This document shows, in pieces, positions 9,483 through 18,228 of a stretch of 64,000 nucleotides of DNA (position 1 is the first letter of the stretch; every line of letters starts with the position of its first letter). Location of the stretch: contig NZ_LT629702.1 in assembly GCF_900103345.1 (NCBI RefSeq), forward strand, positions 1,922,001 to 1,986,000, in the 5' to 3' direction. This stretch comes from Pseudomonas azotoformans (GTDB lineage Bacteria; Pseudomonadota; Gammaproteobacteria; Pseudomonadales; Pseudomonadaceae). Made by a program: the position numbers and the translations under genes. The notes under the pieces were generated by a model. That model had not been told where the DNA came from, ran no database searches, and saw only the letters and a program-made list of their open reading frames with translations.

Positions 9483-10340
9483 TCAAGAAAGGGAATGTGT
9501 CTGTTTGATGCGATCCCAGGCAGCGGCGACTTCTTCTGCGCTGCTTGCCTTGATCCGCGCCAGGTTACGCGGATATTCAACCCCGGGGTTTTCCGTAAAC
9601 CGCGTAGCGGTGAATTGGCCGTTGCTCGCGCGCAGGATGTAGCCGGTGTCTTCACACTGCGCCGATGCCAGGTACACCACCCCTGGCGTCACCCACTCAG
9701 GCTTGAGTTCGTCCGGCTCTCCAGTCACGCCCCACATGCGCGTCTTCGCCACCGGCGAGATTGCATTGACTTTGACGCCCGCCTCCAGCCCCTCATGGCT
9801 CAACGCATTCATGATCCCCAGTTGGGCCATCTTGCCGGCGCTGTAGGCCACCAGGCCGGTTTGCTCGTACTGCGCGTACATGGCGCGGTCGGAGGTGGTG
9901 AGGATGATGCGCGGCGCGGGTGAACGCAGCAGGTGCGGCCAGGCGTGCTTGCACAGCCACAGCGGGGCGTAGAGGTTGATGTCCATGGCACGCTGCAGGA
10001 ACGTGGCGTCAAGGTCGGCGATGTTCTGGTAACCCACCCAGCCGGCGTTGTGGATCAGGATATCGAGTTGGCCAAAGGCCTCGAGGGTGTACGCAACCAG
10101 CTGCCGGCAGCCCTCGTCCGTGGACAGGTCGCCGCCGTGGCCGATCACGTTCAAGCCCTCGGCCTGCAACGCCTCTGCCGCCACCTGGACGACCGTTGCA
10201 TCGCTGCCTGCGCCCGCGCTGTCGGCGCCGATATCGCTGATCACCAGCCGTGCACCGCCCTGGGCCAGGGCCCGTGCGTAACAGAGCCCCAACCCGCGTG
10301 CACCGCCGGTGACAATTGCAGTCTTGCCTGTGAAATCCAT
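9483..10340 (-). CDS. Short-chain dehydrogenase/reductase
   Basis: 285 residues. Cofactor motif TGGARGLG at 11-18, NAG at 98-100, catalytic Ser150, Tyr166 and Lys170 (YSAGK). Asp36 after the second strand (VISD) suggests preference for NAD(H). The C-terminal extension after about 240 ([16 protein letters not shown]) resembles the SDR type found beside fatty-acid or beta-oxidation functions, but no substrate can be assigned. The start at 10340 has AGGAG upstream. The Nudix gene follows after 10 bp. Confidence 0.85.
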   Translation of the reverse strand: MDFTGKTAIVTGGARGLGLCYARALAQGGARLVISDIGADSAGAGSDATVVQVAAEALQAEGLNVIGHGGDLSTDEGCRQLVAYTLEAFGQLDILIHNAGWVGYQNIADLDATFLQRAMDINLYAPLWLCKHAWPHLLRSPAPRIILTTSDRAMYAQYEQTGLVAYSAGKMAQLGIMNALSHEGLEAGVKVNAISPVAKTRMWGVTGEPDELKPEWVTPGVVYLASAQCEDTGYILRASNGQFTATRFTENPGVEYPRNLARIKASSAEEVAAAWDRIKQTHSLS

Positions 10341-10502
10341 GTGCTTGCTCTCCTGTTCGGCGGCCCACCCTAACAATCTCTGCACGTCTTGTTCAATGCA
10401 GTAACACTTTGTAAGAAACACCCATGGGCGGCTGTCGAATTAATACCTGCCTGGGCAAGCCATCTGGTAAAACCCCTGCTTGACCTTTTACCTGGAACCT
10501 TC

Positions 10503-11429
10503 ATGTCCTCACGTTTTCTCTCGCGCCTGAGCCTGCGCTGGTTTCCCCTGGTGTGCATGGCGCTGCTGATTGTCGGCCTGCCCGTGGGCTGCGCCGTGCT
10601 GCAACACAAGGAACGCGAACTGGTGTTTCGCATCGAGCCGGGCACCGCCAGTTGGTACAGCGGTTTGCCCAAGGCGGTGCAGGAATTCGAGCTCAAGCCG
10701 GCCAGCTTCAAATCGGGGCAGAACATCCATGGCTGGTGGTACCCGGCGGACAAGAAAGACGCTCCCGCGATCCTCTACCTGCACGGCGTGCGCTGGAACC
10801 TCACCGGGCAGCTGTTTCGCATCGAGCAACTGCACGCCCTGGGTTATTCGGTGCTGGCCATCGACTATCGCGGTTTCGGCCAGAGCCACGGCGAGCTGCC
10901 GTCGGAAACCACCGTGTACGAAGACGCACGCATCGCCTGGGAACGTTTCCAGGTACTGCAACCCGACCCACAGAAACGCCTGATCTACGGGCACTCGCTG
11001 GGCGGTGCAGTGGCCATCGACCTGGCTGCCGAATTGGGCAGGCAGACACCCTTGCCGGTGCGTGGGCTGGTGATCGAATCCACCTTTACGTCGCTGGCGG
11101 ATGTAGCCACCGCCGTGGCGAATACCTCACTGCCGGTGCGTTGGTTGCTGTCGCAGAAGTTCGATTCCATCGACAAGATCGCCGACATCCATATGCCGCT
11201 GCTGGTGGTGCATGGCCTTGACGACCGCTATGTACCACCGCGTTTCAGCCAGCAGTTGTTTGAAGCCGCCCGGGAGCCCAAGCGGCTGTTACTGGTGCCC
11301 GGTGCCAGCCACAACAACAGCATGAGCCTGGCCGGTCGCAGCTATGGCCAGGCGCTGGACAAACTGATGCAAGCGAAGATGCCGGCGCAGGTTGTCACGC
11401 ACTCCACAGGCCACAACGGCAACTCGTAA
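10503..11429 (+). CDS. Membrane-anchored alpha/beta hydrolase (ABHD/Bem46-like)
   Basis: 308 residues. A hydrophobic N-terminal segment (about 13-30, ending GLPVGC) anchors it or acts as a signal; a Cys at position 30 hints at a lipoprotein but the lipobox is poor. The hydrolase fold has the oxyanion region YLHG, nucleophile Ser165 in GHSLGG, acid Asp240/241 (HGLDDRY) and His270 (GASHN). Family members act on esters or lipids at the membrane; the substrate is unknown. It stands alone on the plus strand, divergent from the SDR-Nudix pair. Confidence 0.85.
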   Translation: MSSRFLSRLSLRWFPLVCMALLIVGLPVGCAVLQHKERELVFRIEPGTASWYSGLPKAVQEFELKPASFKSGQNIHGWWYPADKKDAPAILYLHGVRWNLTGQLFRIEQLHALGYSVLAIDYRGFGQSHGELPSETTVYEDARIAWERFQVLQPDPQKRLIYGHSLGGAVAIDLAAELGRQTPLPVRGLVIESTFTSLADVATAVANTSLPVRWLLSQKFDSIDKIADIHMPLLVVHGLDDRYVPPRFSQQLFEAAREPKRLLLVPGASHNNSMSLAGRSYGQALDKLMQAKMPAQVVTHSTGHNGNS

Positions 11430-11444
11430 AAACGTTTTTCGGCA

Positions 11445-11480
11445 CTGGGTTCGCGCTTGCCTGTCAAGCGCAAACCCAGC
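11445..11480. other. Strong inverted repeat downstream of the hydrolase gene
   Basis: ctgggttcgcgcttg and caagcgcaaacccag pair around a 5-nt loop, with a second small hairpin (cagcccatgctggg) directly after. No T-run follows, so it may be a processing or decay-protecting structure rather than a terminator. A DnaA-box-like ttatccacag lies at 11558-11567, probably by chance. Confidence 0.5.
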
Positions 11481-11573
11481 CCATGCTGGGCCGAATCCGA
11501 AGTTGATCAAATATTGATCTTGGCTTAAATCGCCAACCCTGCCGGGGCTTCGCAAAGTTATCCACAGAGATAC

Positions 11574-11588
11574 CCACGGTTTTCGTGG
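11574..11588 (+). terminator. Possible weak terminator of the hydrolase gene
   Basis: ccacg-gtttt-cgtgg is followed within a few bases by a T-rich tract (11594-11620). The stem is only 5 bp, hence low confidence. Confidence 0.35.
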
Positions 11589-11621
11589 ACAACTCTTTTT
11601 ATTTTTTTACGTTTTTTTTGC

Positions 11622-12782
11622 TCAGTAAACGTTTTCCGGGAATGTCCCCGGCAACAAAATCTCGCGATTCACATCGCGTATATCGTTATACCCACACAGC
11701 GCCATCGTCACGTCCAACTCACGGGCGATAATCTCGAGCGCCTTGGTCACACCCGCCTCGCCCATCGCCCCCAGGCCATACAAATGCGGCCGGCCGATCA
11801 TCGTACCTTTGGCACCCAACGCCATCGCCTTGAGCACGTCCTGGCCGGAGCGAATGCCGCCGTCGAGCCACACCTCGATGCGCTCCCCCACCGCCTCCAC
11901 AATCGCCGGCAACTGGCTGATGCTCGACGGGGCGCCATCCAATTGCCGTCCTCCGTGATTGCTCACCACCAACGCATCGGCGCCGGCATTCGCGGCCAGG
12001 CGTGCATCCTCCACATCGAGGATGCCCTTGATGATCAACTTGCCACCCCAGCACTTCTTGATCCACTCCACATCATCCCAACTCAGGCGCGGGTCGAATT
12101 GCTGGGCGGTCCAGGACGACAGCGAACTCATGTCGGCCACGCCTTTTACATGCCCGACGATATTGCCGAAGCCGCGCCGTTTAGTGCCCAGCATGCCCAT
12201 CACCCAACGCGGTTTGGTGGCCATGTTGAGAATATTCGGCAACGTCAGTTTGGGCGGCGCGGACAGGCCGTTGATCAAATCCTTGTGGCGTTGCCCGAGG
12301 ATCTGCAGGTCGAGGGTCAGCACCAATGCATCCACACCGGCGGCCTTCGCGCGCTCGATCAATTGCTCGATAAAGGCGCGGTCGCGCATCACGTACAGCT
12401 GGAACCAGAACGGCTGGCCGACGTGTTCGGCGATGTCTTCCAGCGAACAAATGCTCATGGTCGACAAGGTATAGCGCAGGCCAAAGGCAGCGGCAGCGCG
12501 GGCGGTGAGAATCTCGCCATCGGCATGCTGCATGCCGGCCAACCCGGTCGGCGCCAGCGCGACGGGCATGGCCATGTCCTGGCCGATCATGCGGGCGCGG
12601 ATCGAGCGCTCGTCGATATTGCGCGCCACCCGCTGGCGGAACTTGATGCGGGCAAAGTCGCTTTCATTGGCGCGGTAGGTGCTCTCAGTCCAGGAGCCGG
12701 AATCGGCGTAGTCGTAGAACATGCGTGGCACACGTTTTTGCGCGAGCTTGCGTAAATCTTAGATGGTTGTGATCAACGACAT
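11622..12782 (-). pseudogene. FMN-dependent 2-hydroxyacid dehydrogenase (LldD family) with in-frame stop at codon 8
   Basis: From the GTG at 12731 the frame encodes 369 residues covering nearly the whole family fold: PRMFYDYADSGSWTE, ALAPTGLAG, FWFQLYV, the catalytic His region VSNHGGRQLDGAPSS and DGGIRSGQDVLKAMALGAKG. Homologues begin about 17 residues earlier. Here the natural start appears to be the ATG at 12782, with GAGGTGA correctly placed before it, giving MSLITTI, then TAA (12761-12759), then DLRKLAQKRVPRMF in the same frame. A single G-to-T change of a GAA codon would explain this. Expression would need re-initiation at GTG 12731 or ATG 12722, neither with a good ribosome site. The enzyme would oxidise L-lactate or a similar 2-hydroxyacid. 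A sequencing error is possible. The divergent DeoR gene may regulate it. Confidence 0.75.
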
Positions 12783-12903
12783 CTAGGTCACCTCTCCCTG
12801 GACTGAACGCTGAGAGTAACCGCCCATCGCGCGCACAACCAGCCATTGCGTTTACAGCACTGCGCGATTAATCTCGCACAAACCCGCAAAAAGACGCAAA
12901 ACC

Positions 12904-13689
12904 ATGCACAACACGCATCAAGCCATCGACCTGCCTTCCTTGCGCAAACAGAAGATTTTGTTGCTGCTGGAGCGCGACGGCAAAGTCACCGCCTCGGAGT
13001 TGGTGGAGCACTTCGCCGTGTCCCAGGACACCATTCGCCGCGACCTCGGCGAACTCGCCGCCGCCGGCCTGCTGCAACGCGTGCACGGCGGCGCCCTGCC
13101 CCGGCCCAAGGACACCGGCAAGGACTTCTTCACCCGTGTCGGCGAGACCAACGACGCCAAGCGCCACCTCGCCCGCCTGGCCGCCGAACGGGTCGAGGAC
13201 GGCCAGATCGTGCTGTTCGATTCCGGCTCCACCACCCTGCAGATCGCCCAGTCATTGCCGCATTCGATCCGCCTGACGGTGGTCACCACATCGCCCATGA
13301 TCGCCATCGCCCTGGCCGACCATCCCGAGGTAAAAGTGATCCTCACCGGCGGCCAACTCAACCCGGCCACGCTCTCCACCAGCGGCCATGAAACTGTACG
13401 GCTGATCCAGAGCATCAAGGCCGACCTGCTATTTACCGGCGTATGCGCGCTGCATCCGCAAGTCGGCATCAGTTCGCTGCATTTTGATGAAGTGGCGGTC
13501 AAGCAAGCCTTGCTCGACAGTGCGTCCCACGTGGTGGCGGTGACCATGGCCGACAAGCTCGGCGCCGTGGAGCCGTTTGTGGTGGCGCCGTGCAGTCGTA
13601 TTCACACGCTGATCACCGAATGGCACGTGCCGAGTGTGGAGGCGTATGAGCAGCTAGGGTTGGAAGTGCTGCGGGTAGAGGTCGAGTAG
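12904..13689 (+). CDS. DeoR/GlpR-family transcriptional repressor
   Basis: 261 residues. An N-terminal HTH (residues about 13-65: RKQKILLLLERDGKVTASEL, SQDTIRRDLGELAAAGLLQR) is followed by the DeoR sugar-phosphate sensor domain (LFDSGSTTLQIA, ILTGGQLN, HFDEVAVKQAL). These regulators respond to phosphorylated sugars or related metabolites. It is divergent from the 2-hydroxyacid dehydrogenase gene across about 120 bp, which could hold a shared operator; I see no convincing palindrome there. Confidence 0.9.
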   Translation: MHNTHQAIDLPSLRKQKILLLLERDGKVTASELVEHFAVSQDTIRRDLGELAAAGLLQRVHGGALPRPKDTGKDFFTRVGETNDAKRHLARLAAERVEDGQIVLFDSGSTTLQIAQSLPHSIRLTVVTTSPMIAIALADHPEVKVILTGGQLNPATLSTSGHETVRLIQSIKADLLFTGVCALHPQVGISSLHFDEVAVKQALLDSASHVVAVTMADKLGAVEPFVVAPCSRIHTLITEWHVPSVEAYEQLGLEVLRVEVE

Positions 13690-13695
13690 GCACAG

Positions 13696-14127
13696 TCAGA
13701 ACAGCACCTTGGCCGCATCGCGCATGAAAATCTCGATGGTCTTGGGGCCCACCCCGTCGAATTCTCCAAGGCGTTTTTCGAAGGCCTCACGGCTTTCGCT
13801 GGCGCTGCGCATGTGGGTGATCTTGCCGGCGTATTCGGCGTTCAACCTGGCGCTGAGGTCGAGCAAGCGTTGCGCGGTGGTTTCGTCATAGCGCACGTAA
13901 TGCGCGCGTCCAAGCATGGCCACCAATTCACGCGATGTGCAGTGCTGCAGCTTGCGCGCAGTGTCACGGCCTTCTTCCTCGACAATCACCTTATAGGCCT
14001 GCGCGGCAATCGGTGCCTGGATACGCTTGCCCATCAGGAAGCTGGCGATAAACCACTTGAACAGCGCGTGGTCATCGCCGGGCTTGAGGTCGATGCCCAA
14101 CTCCGTCGCGCTGATGGCACGGGCCAT
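13696..14127 (-). CDS. Small helix-hairpin-helix protein, DNA glycosylase-like
   Basis: 143 residues (MARAISATELGIDLKPGDDH). The C-terminal FDGVGPKTIEIFMRDA is a helix-hairpin-helix of the kind found in endonuclease III-type glycosylases, but no catalytic Lys/Asp pattern or iron-sulfur cysteines are visible and the protein is much shorter than those enzymes. It follows the next small gene after 2 bp and forms an operon with it. Function not assigned. Confidence 0.7.
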   Translation of the reverse strand: MARAISATELGIDLKPGDDHALFKWFIASFLMGKRIQAPIAAQAYKVIVEEEGRDTARKLQHCTSRELVAMLGRAHYVRYDETTAQRLLDLSARLNAEYAGKITHMRSASESREAFEKRLGEFDGVGPKTIEIFMRDAAKVLF

Positions 14128-14129
14128 GC

Positions 14130-14342
14130 TCAGTGGCCCAGCTTGCGCTCGGCCTTGGCGGCCTGTTCGTTGATGGCATCGGTCTGGCGCTCGATGTCCT
14201 TGATCGAGGTGGGCGTCACCACTTTATCGACGGTTTCAGTCTTGGGATTCGGGCGTTCCAGGGTCTGGCCCTTGGCGGGTTTTTCCGTGCCGTTCTGGGC
14301 TTCTTCAGAGCTGATGGGGGCAGGGGTTTTATCGGCAGTCAT
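14130..14342 (-). CDS. Small hydrophilic protein of unknown function
   Basis: 70 residues, charged and Pro/Lys/Glu-rich, without membrane or signal segments (MTADKTPAPISSEEAQNGTE). GGAGA lies before the ATG at 14342; the downstream HhH gene begins 2 bp after its stop. Probably largely disordered. No family recognised. Confidence 0.65.
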   Translation of the reverse strand: MTADKTPAPISSEEAQNGTEKPAKGQTLERPNPKTETVDKVVTPTSIKDIERQTDAINEQAAKAERKLGH

Positions 14343-14535
14343 GGTGTATCTCCAGTCAATTGAAGGCCCGTGAAAATGGCGGGCGCTTAAGCAGCAGAGG
14401 CCTGCCAATCTGGATAGTTCAAGGAAATTGCCCGCGCCAACCGCCCGGAAAATAAGCGCAAATTAATTTAAACCTTTGCCGTGCGAGCCGGATCAACTCT
14501 CCCACATCCCATTCCCCATCAGGAGACACTCGATC

Positions 14536-15096
14536 ATGAGTTCACACCTAAACGGCAAGAAGATTCTGGTCATCACCTCCAATACCGGCATCGAGCGCGA
14601 CGAACTGCTCAAACCGTTGGAAGCACTGCGCGGTTATGGCGCGACGGTGACCCACGCCTCCAGCAAGGGCGGCACCACACAGACCTTCGTGGGCGACACC
14701 GAGAAAGACCAGACGGTGGAATCCGCTGCAAAACTGTCCGAGCTCTCCGGTGCTGATTTCGATGCACTGGTCATTCCCGGTGGCACCGTCAATGCGGACA
14801 CGTTGCGCCAGGATCCAGCCGCGCTGAAGCTGATCAATGAGTTCGTGCAGGCCGGTAAAACCGTGGCCGCGATCTGTCACGGGCCATGGACGCTGATTGA
14901 TGCAGGCGTGATCAAAGGCAAGACCCTGACCTCCTACAAGAGCGTACGCATCGACCTGGAAAACGCCGGGGCCGCTGGCTGGGTCGATGCCGACGTCAAG
15001 GAATGCAAGGCCAACGGCTGGACCCTGATTACCTCGCGCACGCCGGACGACTTGCCTGCGTTCAATGAGGCGATTGCTAAGGCAGTGGCAGGCTGA
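14536..15096 (+). CDS. DJ-1/PfpI family protein
   Basis: 186 residues. Nucleophile Cys114 followed by His115 in AAICHGPWTL, and VIPGGTVNAD, place it in the PfpI/YhbO branch, whose members act in protection against oxidative or carbonyl stress and protein glycation. AGGAGA precedes the ATG by 10 nt. A clear bidirectional terminator follows. It is transcribed alone. Confidence 0.92.
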   Translation: MSSHLNGKKILVITSNTGIERDELLKPLEALRGYGATVTHASSKGGTTQTFVGDTEKDQTVESAAKLSELSGADFDALVIPGGTVNADTLRQDPAALKLINEFVQAGKTVAAICHGPWTLIDAGVIKGKTLTSYKSVRIDLENAGAAGWVDADVKECKANGWTLITSRTPDDLPAFNEAIAKAVAG

Positions 15097-15113
15097 CGCC
15101 CAAGCGCTGAACG

Positions 15114-15146
15114 AAAACAGGCGCCGTCGAGGCGCCTGTTTTTTAT
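15114..15146. terminator. Bidirectional rho-independent terminator
   Basis: caggcgcc-gtcga-ggcgcctg, an 8-bp perfect GC-rich stem with A4 on the left and T6 on the right. It ends the PfpI gene on the plus strand and the convergent small membrane-protein gene on the minus strand. Confidence 0.92.
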
Positions 15147-15157
15147 GGGCTGATGCT

Positions 15158-15364
15158 TCAGCTTTTACGATGCTCCGGCATCTCCCGTTTCGGCCCGAAC
15201 ATCGCCCAAGCGATCAGCCCGAACAGCGGCACAAAAATCAGCACCACCAGCCATAACCCTTTCGACTCCCAGCCCCCCGTGCTGCGCAACACGATATTGA
15301 TCGCCCACAATTCCAGCAGCAGCAGAATCACTGCCAGACCGATCCAGATATATTGAATTTCCAT
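15158..15364 (-). CDS. Small two-helix membrane protein, PLDc_N-like
   Basis: 68 residues with two transmembrane helices (about 5-27 and 35-57) and the pattern LVVLIFVPLFGLIAWAMFGP, typical of the phospholipase D/nuclease N-terminal (PLDc_N) family of short membrane proteins. The lone domain has no known activity. Confidence 0.8.
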   Translation of the reverse strand: MEIQYIWIGLAVILLLLELWAINIVLRSTGGWESKGLWLVVLIFVPLFGLIAWAMFGPKREMPEHRKS

Positions 15365-15630
15365 GCTTCACCTCCTAGGTCGTATGCGTTAGGTCAAGCA
15401 TCAGCCGCGAGGGTTCATTAAAATTTGCCCCAACCTCCTAGCGTTGTGGAATGCAACGCTCCATCGGGCCAACCATGCAACCTGCACGACCCACACAGCC
15501 GCACACTTGGCGTAGACCATTGAATTATTTGATGAATTCAAGATGGTTTAAGTTGGTACAACTGATGCAACCCTGCACTGGACGAGGCGTGCATTTCGAC
15601 ACGCCCTGCGTTTCCCGTGAGGTGTCACCC

Positions 15631-16107
15631 ATGAATGCGATTGACCTGCTCAAAGCCGACCATGAACGCGTCAAAGCCCTGTTGACTCAACTGAGTGAGT
15701 CCACTGAACGCGGGGTCAAGAAACGCACTGATCTGCTGGCCAAGCTGGAAGCGGAAATCAGCCTGCACACCAAGTTGGAAGAAGAGATCCTCTACCCGGC
15801 GTTCAGAAAGGCCGGCGGTAAGGAACAAGACATCATGTACCACGAGGCCAAGGAGGAGCATCGCACCGTCGACTCTCTGGTGCTCCCGGACCTGAAGCAG
15901 ACCGAACCGTCGACAACGGAGTTCTCGGGGCGGGTCAAAGTGGTCAAGGAATTGTTGGAGCACCATATTGAAGAGGAAGAAACCGAGATGTTCCCCCAAG
16001 CGAGGAAGTTACTCGGTAAAGCACGCCTCGAAGAACTGGGCGCCGAAATGGAAGCCATGAAAACAGCGCACAAAAAGCAGCAAGCCAGCAAACCCCTGGC
16101 AGCCTGA
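15631..16107 (+). CDS. Hemerythrin-like HHE domain protein
   Basis: 158 residues, mostly helical. Metal-ligand regions: ADHERVKALL, SLHTKLEEEILYPAF, EAKEEHRTVD and LLEHHIEEEETEMFPQ. These are HHE cation-binding motifs that hold a di-iron centre; family members sense or carry O2 or NO or help repair iron centres. GAGGTG precedes the ATG. The frame is open upstream to 15451 but similarity starts at MNAIDLLKADHERV. The 266 bp before the gene contain only a small hairpin at 15440-15460. Confidence 0.85.
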   Translation: MNAIDLLKADHERVKALLTQLSESTERGVKKRTDLLAKLEAEISLHTKLEEEILYPAFRKAGGKEQDIMYHEAKEEHRTVDSLVLPDLKQTEPSTTEFSGRVKVVKELLEHHIEEEETEMFPQARKLLGKARLEELGAEMEAMKTAHKKQQASKPLAA

Positions 16108-16115
16108 TGTTGGCT

Positions 16116-16346
16116 TCATCGAACCCTCTCGGGTGGTGAAGGGGCTTCGGTGTTTTGTGCGGGCGGCGGCTCGGGCGTGAGCCCCCAGTCGCCGTGTTCA
16201 TACCAGTCATCACCGAGCATCTCGGCCGGGTGCATGGTGCGGTCGGCACCGTTGCCGCAAGCCAGGTCAGAGGCGGCGCAATAGCGGTCACACCCCCAGC
16301 AGATGCGTTCAGGGTGTTTGGGATGCAGCGGAAAAGGCTTGGCCAT
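16116..16346 (-). CDS. DUF3079 cysteine-rich small protein
   Basis: 76 residues starting MAKPFPLHPKHPERICWGCD. The CWGCDRYC, ASDLACGNG and ERICW patterns are the conserved DUF3079 signature, and the four cysteines could bind a metal. The Pro-rich C-terminus (LTPEPPPAQNTEAPSPP) looks disordered. It converges on the hemerythrin-like gene with 8 bp between the stops. Function unknown. Confidence 0.8.
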   Translation of the reverse strand: MAKPFPLHPKHPERICWGCDRYCAASDLACGNGADRTMHPAEMLGDDWYEHGDWGLTPEPPPAQNTEAPSPPERVR

Positions 16347-16453
16347 GAAGCAGCTTCCTACCGGCGAACTGTGGGTCAAGCCTAACGCCACGATCCCAAC
16401 CCAGCCTTGACCCGGATCAAGCCGGGCAATCATGAAATATCCTGCAAACTTGA

Positions 16454-16472
16454 CAAGAATCATTATTATTCA
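16454..16472. promoter_or_regulatory. Fur box upstream of ftrABCD
   Basis: caagaatcattattattca is an AT-rich Fur-box-like sequence; its complement contains the typical AATAATGATT core. It lies 54 bp before the ftrA start, so iron repression of the operon is expected. Confidence 0.7.
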
Positions 16473-16525
16473 CGCCAGACCTTCCTAGACTCGGGCTCTC
16501 TCCCCTCACCCGTCAGGAAGCCCTC

Positions 16526-17056
16526 ATGCGTACCTCATCCCTGCTGCCCATCCTCCTGTTGATGACCACCGGCGCGGCTTCCGCGAAAGAGTATCCAATC
16601 GGCGAACCGCAACACTGCCCGGGGCTGGAAATCGGCGCGGTGTACCTGCAACCGATCGAGATGGCCCCTGCGGGGATGATGCGCGCCACCGCCGACTCCG
16701 ACGTGCACCTGGAAGCCGACGTACGCGCCACGGCAGACAACGCCCAGGGCTTTCAGGAAGGCAGTTTCGTGCCTTACCTGAACCTGTCCTTCTCGCTGAA
16801 AAAGCAAGGTGACACGCAGCCCATCAACGGAGACTTCCACGCCATGGTCGCCAATGACGGCCCGCACTATGGCGACAACGTCAAGCTGCAAGGGCCGGGA
16901 AAATACAGCCTCACCTTCACCGTTACACCGCCTTCCGGCCACCGTTCCCTGGGCCATCATACCGACAAGGAAACCGGCGTCGCGCCCTGGTTCGAACGCT
17001 GCGAAGTGCACTACGAATTCGTCTACGCCGGCATCGGCAAGAAAGGCGGCTATTGA
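16526..17056 (+). CDS. ftrA: Periplasmic P19/Tp34-type iron-binding protein FtrA
   Basis: 176 residues with a signal peptide (LLPILLLMTTGAASA). The mature part has the P19 family pattern: KEYPIGEPQHCPGLEIGAVY, EMAPAG, ADVRATADN, PHYGDNVKLQGPGKYSLTF and HHTDKETGVAPWF, with the His, Met and Glu residues that bind copper/ferrous iron. In FtrABCD systems this protein captures Fe(II) in the periplasm and works with the cupredoxin and Ftr1 permease. First gene of a four-gene operon behind a Fur box; its stop overlaps ftrB. Confidence 0.88.
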   Translation: MRTSSLLPILLLMTTGAASAKEYPIGEPQHCPGLEIGAVYLQPIEMAPAGMMRATADSDVHLEADVRATADNAQGFQEGSFVPYLNLSFSLKKQGDTQPINGDFHAMVANDGPHYGDNVKLQGPGKYSLTFTVTPPSGHRSLGHHTDKETGVAPWFERCEVHYEFVYAGIGKKGGY

Positions 17057-17379
17057 TGCGCCGCGCCCTGCTGCTCGGCGGGTTTGTGCTGAACGGTGCG
17101 GCCTTGGCCGCGCCTCTACCCACCTATGAGCTGACTCTGCAAGACGGCCACTTCACCCCACCCCAATTGGCGGTCAAGGCCGGCGAGCGTTTCAAGATCG
17201 TGCTCAAGAACCTCGGCCAAGGCCCGGCCGAATTCGAAAGCACGCCGTTGCGGGTGGAGAAAGTCTTGTCCCCTGGGGTGGCCACCTTTGTGGTGATCCA
17301 CCCCCTCAAGCCAGGCACCTATCCGTTCTTCGACGAATTCAACCCCCAACTGCCCGAAGGCAGCATCCGTGCCGAATAG
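17056..17379 (+). CDS. ftrB: Periplasmic cupredoxin-like protein FtrB
   Basis: 107 residues with a short signal peptide (LLLGGFVLNGAALA). LQDGHFTPPQLAVKAGERFK and HPLKPGTYPFFDEF match the cupredoxin domain of ferrous-uptake systems, thought to oxidise Fe(II) before transport by the Ftr1-type permease. The ATG shares its A with the ftrA stop codon (TGATG); ftrC begins 9 bp after its stop. Confidence 0.85.
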   Translation: MRRALLLGGFVLNGAALAAPLPTYELTLQDGHFTPPQLAVKAGERFKIVLKNLGQGPAEFESTPLRVEKVLSPGVATFVVIHPLKPGTYPFFDEFNPQLPEGSIRAE

Positions 17380-17388
17380 GAGCCGTTG

Positions 17389-18228
17389 ATGAACACATCG
17401 ATGTTTATTGTGTGGCGCGAAAGCGTCGAGGCGCTACTGGTGATCGGCATTCTGCAGGCCTGGATCAGCTGCCAGGCCGGTCGCTCACGCCTGGCCCGTT
17501 ACCTCTGGGCCGGCGTGCTGCTGGGCCTGCTCGGTTCCGCCGGGCTGGCGGTGTTGATGCTGTGGGCCGGCGAAGCCATGACCGGCCCCGCGGGTGAATG
17601 GCTGCAAGCGGCGCTGACCCTGGTCGCCAGCGGCCTGATGGTGCAGATGGTGTTCTGGATGCATCGCCATGCGCCCACCCTCAGACACCGGCTGGTCAGT
17701 GAAGCCGACCGGCGCCTGGCCCGGCACGGCAGCTGGGGCGTGTTGCTGCTGGCCCTGCTGGCGGTGAGCCGCGAAGGCAGCGAGACCGTGGTGTTTTTGT
17801 ATGGCGCCGGTGCCCGTCTGCACGACGAAGCCCTGGGCCTGTTCGCCGTCGGTGGCGTGCTGGGGCTGGTGCTGGCCGGGCTGACCGTGGTGCTGTTGCG
17901 CAGCAGCCAACGCTTTATTTCCTGGGCACGTTTTTTCGCCCTCAGCGAAGCCTTGCTGTTGCTGCTGGGCGGCGCGTTATTGGTCGCTGCGGTGGACCGC
18001 ATCAGTGGGCAACTGCTGGCGATGGACATGCCCGACTGGGTCTACTCGGCGTTTGGCGACAGCCGCTGGGACAGCAGCCTGCTGCTCAGTGACAGCCATG
18101 GCCTGGGCGCGTTGCTGGCAGACTTCGCCGGCTACCGCGCCGCGCCCAGCCTGATCACGGTGCTGGTGTTGCTCGGCTATTGGCTGCTGGTGGGCAACGG
18201 CCTGCGCCGGTCACGGCAAGCCGCATGA
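17389..18228 (+). CDS. ftrC: Ftr1-type high-affinity iron permease FtrC
   Basis: 279 residues with about seven membrane helices. The two hallmark Arg-Glu-x-x-Glu motifs are RESVE (near residue 10, WRESVEALLVIG) and REGSE (about 127, VSREGSETVVFLYG), which form the iron path in Ftr1/FTH proteins. AGGAG lies before the ATG. The stop overlaps the ftrD start (ATGA). Confidence 0.9.
   Translation: MNTSMFIVWRESVEALLVIGILQAWISCQAGRSRLARYLWAGVLLGLLGSAGLAVLMLWAGEAMTGPAGEWLQAALTLVASGLMVQMVFWMHRHAPTLRHRLVSEADRRLARHGSWGVLLLALLAVSREGSETVVFLYGAGARLHDEALGLFAVGGVLGLVLAGLTVVLLRSSQRFISWARFFALSEALLLLLGGALLVAAVDRISGQLLAMDMPDWVYSAFGDSRWDSSLLLSDSHGLGALLADFAGYRAAPSLITVLVLLGYWLLVGNGLRRSRQAA

Noticed and set aside
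11558..11567. DnaA box ttatccacag as a sign of a replication origin
   Set aside because: Only a single box, without a cluster, AT-rich unwinding region or dnaA/dnaN neighbours.
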